A DNA stretch of 64,000 bases from Polytrichum commune (GCA_950295325.1 OX485805.1:16357501-16421500), one strand, 5' to 3'. Numbered from the stretch's first letter, positions 37,470 through 49,660 are shown. The notes: generated by a model from the letters alone, not told the origin. Numbers and translations are program-made.

Positions 37470-37725
37470 AGCCAATGAGTGGGGCTAGTTACAGATGAAC
37501 TGGTTGAGTTTGATAAATAACTGGTGGAAGTTCAAGACCTTTCCCTGTTGGAGTTCAAGAAGTTTGGGAGAATTAGCAGTCATTTTTTATGAATCTAGAG
37601 AATATACCTCAAACTGATAAAGAAATACCCGAAAGGTGTCCACATAGAACTGGTTGGACTTGGAAACACTAGGATCTTCATCAATTATGTCCAAAAATCT
37701 CCCCGGACACTGCGCGGAGCCTTGG
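37470..37725 (-). repeat. dispersed repeat family A, copy A1
   Basis: Read on the minus strand it begins GTGTCCGGGGAGATTTTTGG, then has CCTAGTGTTTCCAAGTCCAA, and ends with TCAAACTCAACCAGTTCATC followed by TGTAACTAG. It is the reverse complement of the copies at 57105-57345 and 62220-62520. The full element is about 250 bp. No ORF, no poly-A tail and no clear terminal inverted repeat. Confidence 0.7.
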
Positions 37726-40700
37726 TAAATGTAAGATCCCATGTGACAATCACAAATTTGCACACCAAATATGAGGCTTTATGAGCACTTAGAAAGAAAG
37801 AAAGAATGAATGAATGACAGTTTTGATGTCGCCGCCGGTGCGAATAACAGTGTTGGCTTCAATTTTGGAGTTCATAGTGCTTGGTTATCGATTATGGCTG
37901 AAGGTCTTCAAGAGATTGATGGTGTTTCCATTATATTTGTAGTTCAAACCCATTGAATAGATTCAATTTCCAATCAAGTTGGTGTAAGTCCATATGTACC
38001 ACAAAAACAAGCATTACAAGAATTAGATCAAGGGCTTTTGATAGTTGTTGAGTACATATGAAAAATAATATGTTCCATGTGGGTGTTAATGAATTGCACT
38101 TAGTTTAGCAACATACGCATGTTTCGTTGATTACTTGTTTTAGGAGGTAAGGAGTTGTATTGCACTTCGCCCTTTATCCATCATCAATTAATTTGTAGAA
38201 TGTTATATAACTATCAACATATGAGTCTCGGGCAATCATCCTACAATGGTGAAAGCACGATGCAAACGTTCCAACTAATGGATGCAGTAGATTTGCATAT
38301 TTTCCAGTTTCTCAAGACAATTACCCAAGACACAATATTTGCTTGTCGTGTATTTTATTCTACAGATGGATTGAAGGCTCATCAGATAGCCATCATCAAT
38401 GAATGCAAGGAAAGACAAACTTGGCATTAAACACACACACATGTGGTCTTGATAACGATTTATGCATGTCTTGATGCAGATCATACACCCATGTTGACAA
38501 ACCAACAGGGAAATTAATATTAATCCACAAGTACTCAATACATGTGCAGATTCAGATGTCACATGAATACCCGAGAATGATTATTCAATGACGAGTCGGC
38601 TTACATGCAAGTGGGAGACTGGTTACGTGAGTGTGGTGATCTCGTGTGCTCAAGTAATACAATCACAGACACACATTGAACAGAAAGAAGCTTCTAAAAT
38701 ATGCAGCAGTAAGAACCCCTTTTCCTTTTCCACTGTGGTACTCCTGCAGGCAGCGTCTCTGTATCCCTGCAGTTGCCACGAACCATACAACTCCCAATAC
38801 TTCATGACACATGACAAAAGCAATTTGTCCCCGAGTACTTTTGAGACCTGCATGAGGCCTGGTCATCGCCATCGACAAACTTGTCCTCACCATTATATTG
38901 TTTATGTTGGGATCAATCGATGTAACTCGAGACTTCTACATGTATCCGCTGGATCAAGGTGTATTATGTACTGGCCTTCCAAGATGTCACATTATATGCT
39001 GGAACAACCTCTTTGGTTTCTAGCTAGCACTTCAGAAGTTGTTGCTGTTCCCAATGATAAATACAATGTCAAAATGACGGTGAATCATTTTATTAGTGGC
39101 TTCTGGGACGAATATACATATACATATACACACATGTATATGTACATATATACATACATACATATGTCGGCAATTTAGTATGACTACGAAATTGCTTTAA
39201 ATGAGCCCATAACATTATTCAGATGTAGGTCAATGGCTTGATGCACTGTGAGGTTAGAAATTTGCCCCCTTTATTTTGGGCCTCCCTTACAAAATGATCA
39301 GTATTTAGCCCGAGTAGTGTTTCACATCATGTCATTGATTTTACAACTAGCTAAATCGGGGCTTGCCTTATCGGAACTATTGCATGTCTTTGGTTTGAAT
39401 TTTTTTGAATGGTTTCAACATGTGTTGGACCCCACTTGAAAGTTGACATATGTTAGGTAGGTCAACCCCAGATATTGCTACCAACATGCACCAAATATTT
39501 CCCAGGAATAGTATTAAATAAAATTTGTCAATCTCTCTATATCCATCCCCCTCCTTCCCCCCCCCCCCCCCCCTTCTCATTTGAAAAGGGAACATAAGTG
39601 AGAGACTAAATAACGTTATGTCAATTGTCAAATCACATTGACTCCATGGATTTGGCATCTCTTGCTCTTTTAATAAACAACTCAATCGCTTGATTGGCCG
39701 CATCTTGGTTGATCCCATTGTTGTCAAGATTGATTCACACCATCTTATATTTAATGTGCACTTAGGTGAAATTATTATCAGCCCTGTGCACCAGTCCAAT
39801 AAGTGTTGAGAATTCAAAACTTCAACTCACAAGCAGCTTGGACTCGACTGGAGTCTGGAGACAAGGTAGTTGGGATTCAGGAAACCCAACATTGCATAGT
39901 TACATGAGAGTACTTAGTATTTCCATAGGGACAACTCTCAGGAAGGATGTGAGAACGTGCAACCCTGGTATTACGTATACATATTCATTAATGTACACAA
40001 TAACCAAAATTGATATATGATTTTTACGATAGTAGAGCAGTTTGTCAGTTTGAGGTTCAAGACATCCGAAGATGACAATGTGTCATTTGTTAAGTGACTG
40101 TCCTTAAACAGTACCTTGAATCAATAAGTGTGTCAAAAGTAGACTGCACGTGATGAGGCACCACTAGGTTGGGAAATTAACCTCCTAGTTAACCAAACAC
40201 CTATTGATATTCACGACCGAGAAACAATACAATCTAGTTATACCGGCTCTCCGGCAGATGTACTAACTGTGTGTGCTCATTCTTCAGAATCGTCTCTTGG
40301 AGCACAAACATTTTATAAGTCATGTACTAACAGTGTACAATGTACAATGCTTAGCCAAAGACCTGGGCACTCGGAACTGGGAGCTCTTTTCAGTATTTTG
40401 TAGCCAGGCCACAGCCATTCCACCGGCCTTTCAGGCAGACGCACACCCAAGAATTAATAGTGGGGGTGGAATCTGTCAATCCCACTTCTGACAACTTTAC
40501 TGCTAGATCTGCGTAGTGAACCCTAGTACATATTAGTGGCAAGTGCTCTCTCTATGTCATGAGGCATTTCAAATTTACTGGAGCGCGTCTCCACAAAATC
40601 AGTGTTCACCAAACCTCAAATTCATGTAAGTTGAATGGAGACTCACAACCAAGGTTCACAACGTCTTGTTGATTAATTGGGGCCAACGTTATTTACTAAC

Positions 40701-42030
40701 CTCTTGGCATGATGAAATGAGTTTGGCCTTCAATAAACTGATAAAGAAAGTCTCATTTCAAGCCTTCGCACCAGTTCTAAGCATGCACCAAAAACGAACT
40801 GAACATGGAAAGAATTACATGCAAAACAACCAACTCCTGAACAAACCCTCGGTTTGATTTAAAGGATAACTCTATCGTCCTTCTTCATGCTCAACTAGGT
40901 TTGAGGTACAAACTCTTAGCAAACTATCGAGTTGTACATTGCTAGAGGAGTCAAATTTATTGTAGTGTTGGACCATTACATTAACATTCTACGAATTTGT
41001 TGAATAGTTGGGTGCAATAGGTATAAGGTATATGGGGAATTATGTAGTCTCTCTTCTTCTTCGGACACCTATATTTTGGTAACAACCAGCAAGGCTTGTA
41101 CTTTAAAATGGACACCAAAATGACATGTAGTGCCAATTCAAGAAACAAGCCCTCCCAATCACTACAAGCATATTATGCATCCTAGACAACAAACCTGCCT
41201 TACTCAATATCCTCCTACATCACTGAAAATCTGCAAATCTACCACACAATCTTGGGGGGTGGACTCTTCATTGGAAACCTAAATGATATGCATGGGTCAC
41301 TATGAAATTAAACCCCCTATATACGAGAAATGGATAGAGAAAAAAATTGTATACATACTAACCTTAGGCTAGAAATTGGACTTGTGTATTTACATTGAGC
41401 TTTTCAATTTAATATGATAAATGCCTCCACTACATATACAAAGTATAAATCATGAAATAAATAAGCCATCATTACATATACAATCCAATCCACTTTCACT
41501 TTCCAATGAGAAATTATTGAACATTTTTTTATCTATAGCATTTTACTTAACGATTGCATCAAACAAACAAAGGCAAGAGCATAATATTAATAACTTGGCC
41601 ACAACCTAGAGAGCAAAATTCAAGGGAGCCAACGAGCACTCCAAGAATTTGCAGTTTGTAAAGACCTAGAACTCAAATGCAATCCCTAACAAGAATGGAC
41701 AAGGTAGTCAATGTGCACCATTACCGTATGAATATTGCATGAAAATGTAAATTAGTTGAAACTAAAATATCTATCATCATTTTTTTTCTCTAAACCTTAG
41801 GGCCCCCTTTTGTACAATACATTAGATCCCTTCACTTCCTATTTCTTAATAGCCTTTTTCAAATGTACACACTAGAGAAAATTAAGACCTCTCCCTTATG
41901 TATACTATGCATGCTAATGCCTCAAATAATACATGTTTCTACAGTCATGTTAGTTTGTACGTGGTACGAAGAGTCCATCCCCCGAACACAATAGTACACT
42001 TACACAATTACCCCACCCAACGCAAGACGA
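37726..42030. other. intergenic DNA with simple repeats
   Basis: A run of TATACA/CATACA repeats is at about 39112-39165 and a run of about 18 C at about 39559-39576. A 17-bp block CATAACATTATTCAGAT at 39208-39224 equals the inverted terminus of the small MITE at 63479-63573. The longest ORF (38588-39178, 196 codons) has no recognisable domain and runs into the microsatellite. I do not call a gene here. Confidence 0.4.
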
Positions 42031-42190
42031 TTGTTATGTTGATAAATAATTCTGTTAATGATTGAATTGAAAATGATCAATACATTTGAGTACATAGTCT
42101 AATTTCATCATAACAAATGTCTTTCAATGTCCATTCTTCACATATACCACTCAAACATAGGTGTTCAATTAAAGCTCAGATAACATCGCC
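42030..42190 (+). repeat. dispersed repeat family G/H fragment
   Basis: Contains TGTCTTTC.ATGTCCATTCTT and CACTCAAACATAGGTGT.CAATTAA, matching 51300-51460, 53400-53620 and 17210-17300. Confidence 0.45.
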
Positions 42191-42419
42191 AACGGGTCTA
42201 ATGATCTATCCATGGCTAGTTTAGATTCTCAGAGCAAAGAAAAGGAAAAAACTTGCTTAAAAATTCAACAAGGACACAAGTGTTTGGGGAGATTTTTGGG
42301 CATAAAAGGTCCATATCCTAGTGCTTCCAAGTCCAACTAGTGATATGTTGACATCTTTTGGTTTATGTTTATTGAATCCGGGTACGAGGTGAAGATTTAA
42401 TCGCTCACCAGGGTAATGT

Positions 42420-43080
42420 AATGTCAACATGGATGAGATCTATATTTTGTTTAGGCAAATGAAGTTAAGGTTTATGTGGTGGTGGTTTGTGATTGATTAC
42501 CCTCATATGAAAATGATAACTATTGTAGCCAAGCATTAGAATAAAGATGAGAAATTATGGGTTAAGCTATTATAGATTGGCTAAGTGTTACCCTAACTTT
42601 ATCGCTTCGAAATTTGTAGCAATTTCCATGATATTCATGATTTTTTTAACAAATCATTGCATTCTCCTTGGAATATATTTATGTTTGCAAGGAAAACAAT
42701 TCCACCGCTCTCACTCCTACTAAACAAATGCCAACTCTCTTATTCTAGTGGTTATAGATGCCTCAACCTTATGCGGCGGCGGCTTGTGATTAATTGATTA
42801 CCCTCTTAAGAGTCTTAACAATTGTTGTAGCCAAGACTTAGTACTTAGATGAGCAGTCATCATGGGCTAACATATACATTGCCTATATGGTACCCTAAAC
42901 TTTCCTATGAAATTTTGTAGCAACTTCCATATTCATGAGAATAATCCAAAATAAAAATTCTACATTCTCTTTAGAATACGTTTCTCTTCGCAAGAAACAT
43001 AATCCCCCGCTCTTACTCCTCCTGAATAGATGCAAAACTCTCTGATCTTGTTGGCAGTTGTAGATGCCTCAACTTCATTC
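42420..43080 (+). repeat. two direct copies of dispersed repeat family B
   Basis: Copy B1 (about 42420-42755) and B2 (about 42756-43080) share TTGTGATTGATTACCCTC, TTGTAGCCAAG, GCTA.CTTAGATGAG-like blocks, AAATTTGTAGCAATTTCCAT, TCTCC/TTTAGAATA, CTCTTACTCCTCC, and end GTAGATGCCTCAAC. Each is about 320 bp. Related copies are at 48372-49005. No coding frame is seen. Confidence 0.7.
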
Positions 43081-43130
43081 TTCAAATTACTCTAAAGCGA
43101 TCAACAATTTTTGAAAGTTTGGAACTCCAA

Positions 43131-43605
43131 CCAGTGACTCCTCAACCCCAAACTAGTTGATCGGCAAGTAACAGTCGGTGACTCCTCCACCCCAACCGAT
43201 TGATCGGCAAGTAATAGCCGGTGACTCCTCAACCCCAACCAGTTGGTGGGCAAGTAACAGCCGGTGACTCCGCAATCCCAACCGGTTCATCGGCAGGCAA
43301 CAGTCGGTGACTCCTCAACCCCAAACCAGTTCATCGGCAAGTAACAACCGGTGACTCCTCAACCCCAACTGGTTGATTGGCGAGTAACATCCAGTGGCTC
43401 CTCAACCCCAACCGGTTGATTAGCAAGTAACAGCCGGTGACTCCTCAACCCCAATTGGTTGATGCACAAGTAACAGCCAGTGACTCCTCAACCCCAACCT
43501 GTTGATGCGCAAGTAACAACCAGTGACTCCTCAACCCCAACCAATGCATCGGCAGGCAACAACCGGTGACTCCTCAACCCCAACCGGTTCATCGGCAGGC
43601 AACAG
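43131..43605. repeat. minisatellite, 11 units of 43-44 bp
   Basis: Eleven head-to-tail units, nine of 43 bp and two of 44 bp, account exactly for 475 bp. Each unit has the order CCGGTGACTCCTCAACCCCA, A(C)CGGTTGATCGGC, AAGTAACAG. Units differ at a few positions each, and CATCGGCAGGCAACA is a recurrent variant of the end. The period is not a multiple of 3, so it is not coding, and there is no spacer-repeat alternation of a CRISPR kind. Confidence 0.92.
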
Positions 43606-43620
43606 CCGGTCCACCCATTC

Positions 43621-43973
43621 CTTTCAAGGACACGAGGTTGGAAGGAAGAGTGCTCAGAGAATACCAAAGGGCAGTGGTGTATGAAGCGAGCGAGTATTGG
43701 GTTAGTGAAGTGTAGGCTGCTCGTACAGTGTATGTAATCCATGGCCCCACAATTCCAGGTCGACAACTCAAGTGGTCGGCTGCATGGCTGATGAGCCTTC
43801 TCTGCTGCTGAATGTCCATGTCCCACTGCTGCTCAACAAGCGCATTTGAAGCCTGGCAGCCCACAACTCTGCCACCCCAGCCCAAGCAGCTGCTGGGGCG
43901 GACTCAGCCCATCCCGCTAGTATCCCACAACGGATCTCCCTCGATTTCCAGAGAGTAAATGCACTCTCGTCAC
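43621..43973. other. GC-richer spacer, no gene called
   Basis: Open frames exist on the minus strand at 43488-43885 but overlap the minisatellite and have no recognisable motif. No feature supported. Confidence 0.4.
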
Positions 43974-44350
43974 CAGTGTCCCGGGAGAAGCATTTCGAGC
44001 ATTTTAAGCTAACCGGTCAAGATCCCGGCGTTTCCCAGTCCAGCCGGTCACCTGTGGGCGACATCTTCCGGTTTTCCCTGGTGAATTCGAGGTATATTCC
44101 ACCGATGCCTCGAGAACGACCGCTGAATTCCCGAAAGTCTTGAACGTCACTCGGTTGATGAGCTGTGTTCATGGGCCCAACAGTGGGTTCGGGAATGAAG
44201 ACTCCGGATGTCGGAATCATGCTGCTACATACTAAATATGAAGTTAGGGCAGTTGAACACAACTCATGAGCCAAGTTATGTTATGCAACCAGTTATTTTT
44301 CAAAATCAACCGGTTCATCTATAACTAGTGATCGGTTCTCCCTGTTTGTT
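43974..44350 (+). repeat. dispersed repeat family A, copy A3
   Basis: Starts AGTGTCCCGGGAGAAGC, continues with CCGGTCAAGATCCCGGCGTT and GTGAATTCGAGGTATATTCC, and ends AAAATCAACCGGTTCATCTA then TAACTAG. It carries an extra internal segment of roughly 100 bp (about 44165-44275) compared with A4. It lies only 0.37 kb after copy A2. Confidence 0.6.
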
Positions 44351-46090
44351 ACTTGTCACTTCCTTCAATTAACGCGTTTCACGTAGTTCTAAACGCATAC
44401 TTACCTAGAGGCTAGAGAGTGTAGCAACCAGTGTTGGACTCGTGTCGTTTTCTCTTACTTTATACTACCATTCGTGTATATGTATTGAGGATTTTCATAT
44501 TTATATTGGTATCGATAGGGTATAGGAGTATTCTTGTTTTCGACATCATTTGGGTTAATATACAATACAAGGAGTTTCATATTTAAGTAATTTTTCCCTT
44601 CTACCTATATGGTTGAGAATGATACCGACCTAAACAATAACTCGGGTATACAATGAATCTCTCACCTTGGGATACCCACCAAATATCAATATTTGACTAA
44701 TATTATGATTTTGATATCCACGGACGGTTTCTTTAATACCATTATTGATGTTGATTAATGGCACCTTGCATTCACGATTCAATGTACCTACGTTATTACA
44801 TGTCCAACATTGGTTAGGAACCTAGTAAGCTCGAGTCTCATGTTGCTTGCACTTATGGTAGTTGATGTCAATGGTGACAGGTACGTATATACCCAAAACT
44901 AACACTGTGTATAGTCATAAACATTTGGTTTCAAGTCTAGTGTTGATTTTACATATGCCTAGGTCATTACCCACAGAAAATACGGAGAAAAGGTGCTATT
45001 ATGGCAACACGAGATGGGTTCATAAAAAACTTATCACTATTTTGTGAAAGTGTTGTGTAAGTGATGATAGAATCGCCACAAGAATTACACGGCCTTACAA
45101 TCACAGTCCACAAGTTCCAAGCCACTAGATGGTTTTATGGTATGTAGAACCATTAGATTTAATATGGGATGGCAATACATGTATAATGGGCAAGGGTAAT
45201 TAACAAAACAAGGCTTCAGCAGCTAAGATGATAAGTTCATAATAAGGTATGAAAGTGTTATAATAAGAATATTATATGTAAAAAGGGTATTAGAAAACAT
45301 AAGAAGGAAAAATCTTAATTAATGATTTTTTTTACAAAAAATCTTATGACCCATGGATAATGGAAAAATTTCCTTGTTATCCTTTTATCATCAAATCATT
45401 CATTACCCCGCTAGAAATATGGAAGTCAACTATGTCAAATAAGATATTATTCGATTCATTTTCTTGACTTCTTTACAACAAAACCAAATCCGTGATAGAC
45501 TACTTAAGACTCTTGGAGAGAAAATAAGTAAAATTTATTTCATAAAATTCTTACTATGAAGCACATGTTGTTGGTCCAAGACATTTTAGAACCACGTTTG
45601 TAGATTTTGTTACCATCTAGTGGTTGAGGATGACCATTGGTAAGAGTCAGGACCATGTCATGTTCCTTAGGCTAGTAGTGTTGAATGAAGAAATATTGAA
45701 TGCACAAAAAAAATGTTAACACCTTTCTTTTGTAAGTTGTAGAAAAATGTTGATTTATTGGAAAGATGGCAAGCAATACTGTACTAGGTGATAAGCAAGC
45801 TTGAGACGTGGTGAATCAAAATCTGAGGAAAATTCCACGTATTGATTTTCTATAGATCACAACGTTACCTTTCAACCTCTACAAAAATCCATGTGTCACC
45901 TCAGGAAATTGATATTTTGGGCACCAAAGTGTTGAACAATGATGTTTATCATCTATGGTAGCTTGATCTTTAATTTCCATGAACGATTGCTATTGACATT
46001 GTGGGTACCGAATGGCTCATAAATGTGAGAATATATCTTGAAATTCACATGCATTAATTAACTTGAGCACTCCTTCACCAAAAATTTACT
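44351..46090. other. intergenic DNA, nothing recognised
   Basis: AT-rich, short ORFs only, no intact element identified. Confidence 0.4.
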
Positions 46091-46099
46091 AAGAGCCTC

Positions 46100-46225
46100 A
46101 TGTTCCCCTTCGAAATAAAAGAGATGTCATGTTCCACGAGGATCGTGCCACCACACAAAAACCGAAGCCATTATTTTTTTGAAAATCCTGGCCCTTGACC
46201 AAATTATTCTCTTGCTTAGGATAAA
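46100..46225 (+). repeat. dispersed repeat family I, copy 1
   Basis: GAGATGTCATGTTCCACG, CATTATTTTT-like spacer, CCTTG.CCAAATTATTCTCTT and TAGGATAAA are shared in the same order with 63845-63995, 17.8 kb away. The second copy continues past the window end. Confidence 0.6.
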
Positions 46226-47280
46226 ATTGCAAATGAAGTTTAGTAATATCATGGATTTTGACTGAATCTACTTAAGATAGCACTTAGAAGCCTCATGTTA
46301 AATCACATCATACAAGAGAATAATATATCCAAGGGGTGGGAATTAAACATGGTATCATGATTCTCAAAAATTGACAACCCAAATCTTAATCATGCAGTGG
46401 CAAAGTATCCATGAAACATGACACCTTTTTTATTTATTTAGAAAAGGTGTCAAGGGAGCACAAGGCTCAGCAATTGTGTCATGCATCTAGTAGACAAACC
46501 CATTTCCAATAGCTCCATCCCCCCCATCTTAATACATAGAGTTCCCTAAAGTTGTGAACTTCCACACATGTAGCCATCATTTTCTAACGTGACGGAATAA
46601 GTCATGAAGAATCATACATGTAGCCGTCTCATTAGGCGTGAGAAAAAAGTAAGTTAAAAGGGCACGGATTTGGGTTCCTTGAAAAGGGCACTATTTGTAC
46701 TTAGGTTTACATCTCCCAATTATAGGAAATAAGTTGACCTATACAGGTTGGGAGAGAATCTTGCCTTTGGAAATCTATAATATTTTTCAAAACTTGGAAA
46801 TAAATTATTATTTATTATTATTATTTTGGTTTAACGTTGTGATATCAATTTCTAGACCAGTGAAAAAACAGTTTGGTATCATACCTATACTAAACTATGC
46901 GAAATTGCTTATGTTATTGGAAATGGGTCTATCTACTCTACGTGAAGATTTTGATTCATCATTTTTTCAAACAACTAACATAGATAAATGGAAACGGTGA
47001 ATGACCACTATTGATGCACTAGGCTAGGATTAGAATGATTCTTGTGTAGACCTAAAATGATTCTAACAAAAGTGGTGACCTAAAAAGGATGCAGTGGCGG
47101 GATGTAGTGATTGACTAGTCAAATAGGACTTGTTTCACATCACTTGGGATCACATTTGGGTGCCATTAAGTTATTTTTTTTGTGTGCGTTCTTATGCATA
47201 GTATATTATTTTGATGCTTGGATTAGGGAGACTCTACTATACATGTAAGGGGGTTGACTTAGTTGTTTCTTTGGAAAAAT
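46226..47280. other. intergenic DNA, nothing recognised
   Basis: A (TTA)n-like stretch at about 46806-46826. The 101-codon ORF 46695-47000 resembles nothing I know. Confidence 0.35.
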
Positions 47281-47289
47281 GTAACTAAC

Positions 47290-47880
47290 TATTTACAAGG
47301 AATAAAATCACGAAACAACTTACATTCCGCATCATTTCCTCGACTCCATCTTTGAAAAAAAAACATCACAGAAGTTGGAAGCCACTCTTTCTGGCCGAAT
47401 GAGCTAATTTTCACCGTTTTCGGTGTTTCTACCATGCCTAGAATGCTTTGAGGCCGGTTAATCCGCTCTGATAACAAGTAATTTAGGAAAATGTGCAGAG
47501 CGAGTGCAGTGGTGGCATGCAGGTGTGGACTTAGCCACTTGGTGGCAGTCTGACTGGCCAATGGGGTGAGCCCCAATAATACAATCGGGCATTATATACA
47601 TCCTCATGAAAACGCGACTAATGCCATATGTATGTCCCAAGCCTGAAAATCTTGGGCGCCGAGATTTCGTAAGCGGCAGGAAGTCTATATGTAAGCAGCG
47701 CCATTGATGCACTATAATGCCTAAGTCCCAGGCCTGAATCTTGGGTGCCGAGATTTCGTAAGCGGCAGGAAGTCCATATGTAAGCAGTGTCATTGATGCA
47801 CTAGCGCTAAACGAACCTGCCACCGGCCCTGCAAGAGCACCTTCTTTGGCCCCCCCCCCACCCCAATTATCAATCAAACC
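47290..47880 (-). mobile_element. possible LTR-retrotransposon remnant with primer-binding site
   Basis: On the minus strand, TTGTTATCAGAGCGGATTAA (about 47480-47461) resembles the initiator-Met tRNA primer-binding site used by many plant Copia elements (TGGTATCAGAGC). Upstream of it (47490-47880) is an LTR-like region with TATATAATG (about 47595) and an 89-bp internal duplication. Downstream is a short ORF (47289-47576, minus) with KTVKISSFGQKEW-like text, in the position of a gag start but too eroded to assign. No pol remains. Confidence 0.4.
47625..47805. repeat. tandem duplication, period 89 bp
   Basis: GAGATTTCGTAAGCGGCAGG occurs at 47661 and 47750. The flanking GTCCCA.GCCTGAA, CTTGGG.GCC and TATATGTAAGCAG / CATATGTAAGCAG and CATTGATGCACTA are conserved in both units. 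It lies in the LTR-like region described above. Confidence 0.85.
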
Positions 47881-48371
47881 CATAGCTAGCTACCTAGCTA
47901 CTAGAGTAGAGGCGCCCTTAACCGGCCACTTCAGAGATTCTTCGCTGGATGTGGAGAAGTATAAGGTGGTGCATCTTTCTCCCGCATAGGAAGATAGAAA
48001 TAAGGAGGACTGTAAATTTTTCAGTAATTTTATTCCTTCAATTGCAGTTGTTATGAATTTTTGAAACCAAAAGTTAGCTTCAACATATTACTGATGTCTA
48101 TAGTTTGCCATAACCGTTTATTTTAGCTGCTCAAACCTTTTCATTTTAGTACTTAAAACTAGGACATGTGTCATGACACTAACGATTCTAGCCTGATCGA
48201 AATTCAACCCCAACCTAATCAAAATTAAATGCCAACCTGATGGAAATTTAGTCCCACCCTAATTGAAATTCCGGAACCTTGTAGATTGCCGATGGGGTCT
48301 TGATCGGGAATAGGTGCCTTTGCCATACCTATCTAGCTATAGTGCGTCAAGACTTGAGAATGGAATAGCTA

Positions 48372-49005
48372 AGGTTGAGGCATCTATAACCAATTGAAAA
48401 GAAGATTTTGCATATGTTTAGGAGGGGTAATAGCGGGGTATTATTTTTCTTGCGAAGAGAAACAAATTCTAAGAAGAGTGCACAATTTTCCAAACGAAAA
48501 TTTCATGACTATAGAAATTACTACAAATTTTGAAGCAGTAAGTTCACTAGATCACATAGTCCATCTATAGCTTAACCCACAACCGCTCATCTAAATGCTA
48601 AATCTTGGCTATGACAGTGGCCAAAATTCTTTTGAGGGTAAGGTCGAGGCATCCATAATTGACCACGTTAGAGTCATATAATGCCGACATGCGTGGGATC
48701 TATATGTTTTTAGGCAAACATAGTCAATGTTTATGTGGTGGCATCTTGTGATTGATTACCCTCATAAGAGTTTTGACAACTATCATAACCAAGCATATGA
48801 CAAACTATAGATTGACTATGTGATGTCCCAACTTTACCGCTTCAAAATTTGTAGCAATCTCAACATTCATGAATAAAATTCAATTTCTTTGCACTCTCCT
48901 TAGAATTTGCTTTTCTTTGTAAGAAAAATAATCCCTCGTTATTACTCCTCCCAAACAAATGCAAACTCTCTTACTTTATCGGTTGTAAATGTCACAACCT
49001 CAGTC
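48372..49005. repeat. inverted pair of family-B repeats
   Basis: About 48372-48650 is a family-B copy in reverse orientation and about 48690-49005 one in forward orientation. Matching blocks are TTTGTAGTAATTTC / GAAATTGCTACAAA-type segments, CTTGGCTATGA / TCATAACCAAG and GAGGGTAA / TTACCCTC. Together they could fold into a long imperfect hairpin with a loop of about 40 nt. The pair relates to the direct pair at 42420-43080. Confidence 0.65.
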
Positions 49006-49539
49006 AATCACAAGCAATTGCTATGTAAACCTTAACTCCGTTGACCTAAAACATGCAAACCTCATTCACGTCAACATTACAAGTACCTTGGCGAGTGGTT
49101 AAATAGACATGGTCGACTATGGATGCCTCGACCTCACATAGGTAACTTATAAGTAGCCCGGGCATATACCGTTACATCAAACTTACGTAGAAGACAATGG
49201 AATAAGTTAAGTTAGCCCTTGCTTTAAAGCTAAATGCAAAAGGCAGTTATTAGGAACTGCCCAATTTGGCCTTTTCCCAAGCATCATCAACGGGACCTGC
49301 AAAACGATTTAACTTATATTAGGTCCCGGTCAAACCAGCTCCCCCTTCGGGCTTGGACCGCCTTGAGGAGCCTGCACACGAGATCAAAAGCTGATTCAAG
49401 GAAAATGATACACTTTATTGCCTGCCTGATACACGACATCAGAGCGCCGGTATGTATATATGTGTTGCTTGTTTTGTCGACCTCAAGTGTAGGCGATTGA
49501 GATTCCAAACACAATTTTCGAAGGTGGATTCACGAGTAG

Positions 49540-49660
49540 GAAAGGTGGGTCTACATGACACGTCAATCTAATACAAAGTGTCCATAATGACAGTGGTTGG
49601 TGTCATTCTAGACACTTTGTGTTAGATTGGCATGCCTTGTAGATCCATCTTTGCCAGTAT
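49540..49660. repeat. near-perfect foldback, arms about 55 bp, very short loop
   Basis: Left arm about 49543-49592 (GGTGGGTCTACATGACACG, CAATCTAATACAAAGTGTC) pairs with right arm about 49600-49655 (GACACTTTGTGTTAGATTGG, CATGCCTTGTAGATCCATC). The loop is about 8 nt around CAGTGGTTGG. Only a few mismatches break each arm. It could be a foldback MITE or a young miRNA/siRNA-type hairpin; sequence alone cannot tell. Confidence 0.75.

Larger units (their letters stand above)
42275..43620 (+). repeat. repeat family A, copy A2, split and internally expanded
   Basis: The 5' part (42275-42405) has GGGGAGATTTTTGGGCATAA, ATCCTAGTGCTTCCAAGTCC and a GAGGTGAAGAT end. The 3' part resumes at about 43090 with CGATCAACAATTTTTGAAAGTTTGGAACT, as in copy A4. 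Between them sit two family-B units. The 3' part then runs into the 43-bp minisatellite, whose unit is an amplified form of this element's own CAACC...CTCAACCGGTTCATC...GTAAC segment. Confidence 0.6.

Noticed and set aside
38588-39178. Longest unexplained ORF (196 codons, plus strand)
   Set aside because: No domain, atypical composition, and the end is made by a TATACA microsatellite. No splice partners or conserved motif are visible.
43131-43605. CRISPR-like regular repeats
   Set aside because: Units are contiguous without unique spacers, and the context is plant nuclear DNA. It is a minisatellite.
43488-43885. Minus-strand ORFs of 98-112 codons
   Set aside because: They begin in or overlap the minisatellite and have no recognisable product; the 43-bp period is not a multiple of 3.
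46695-47000. 101-codon plus-strand ORF
   Set aside because: AT-rich with a TTA run in the middle, no recognisable domain and no promoter or splice context.
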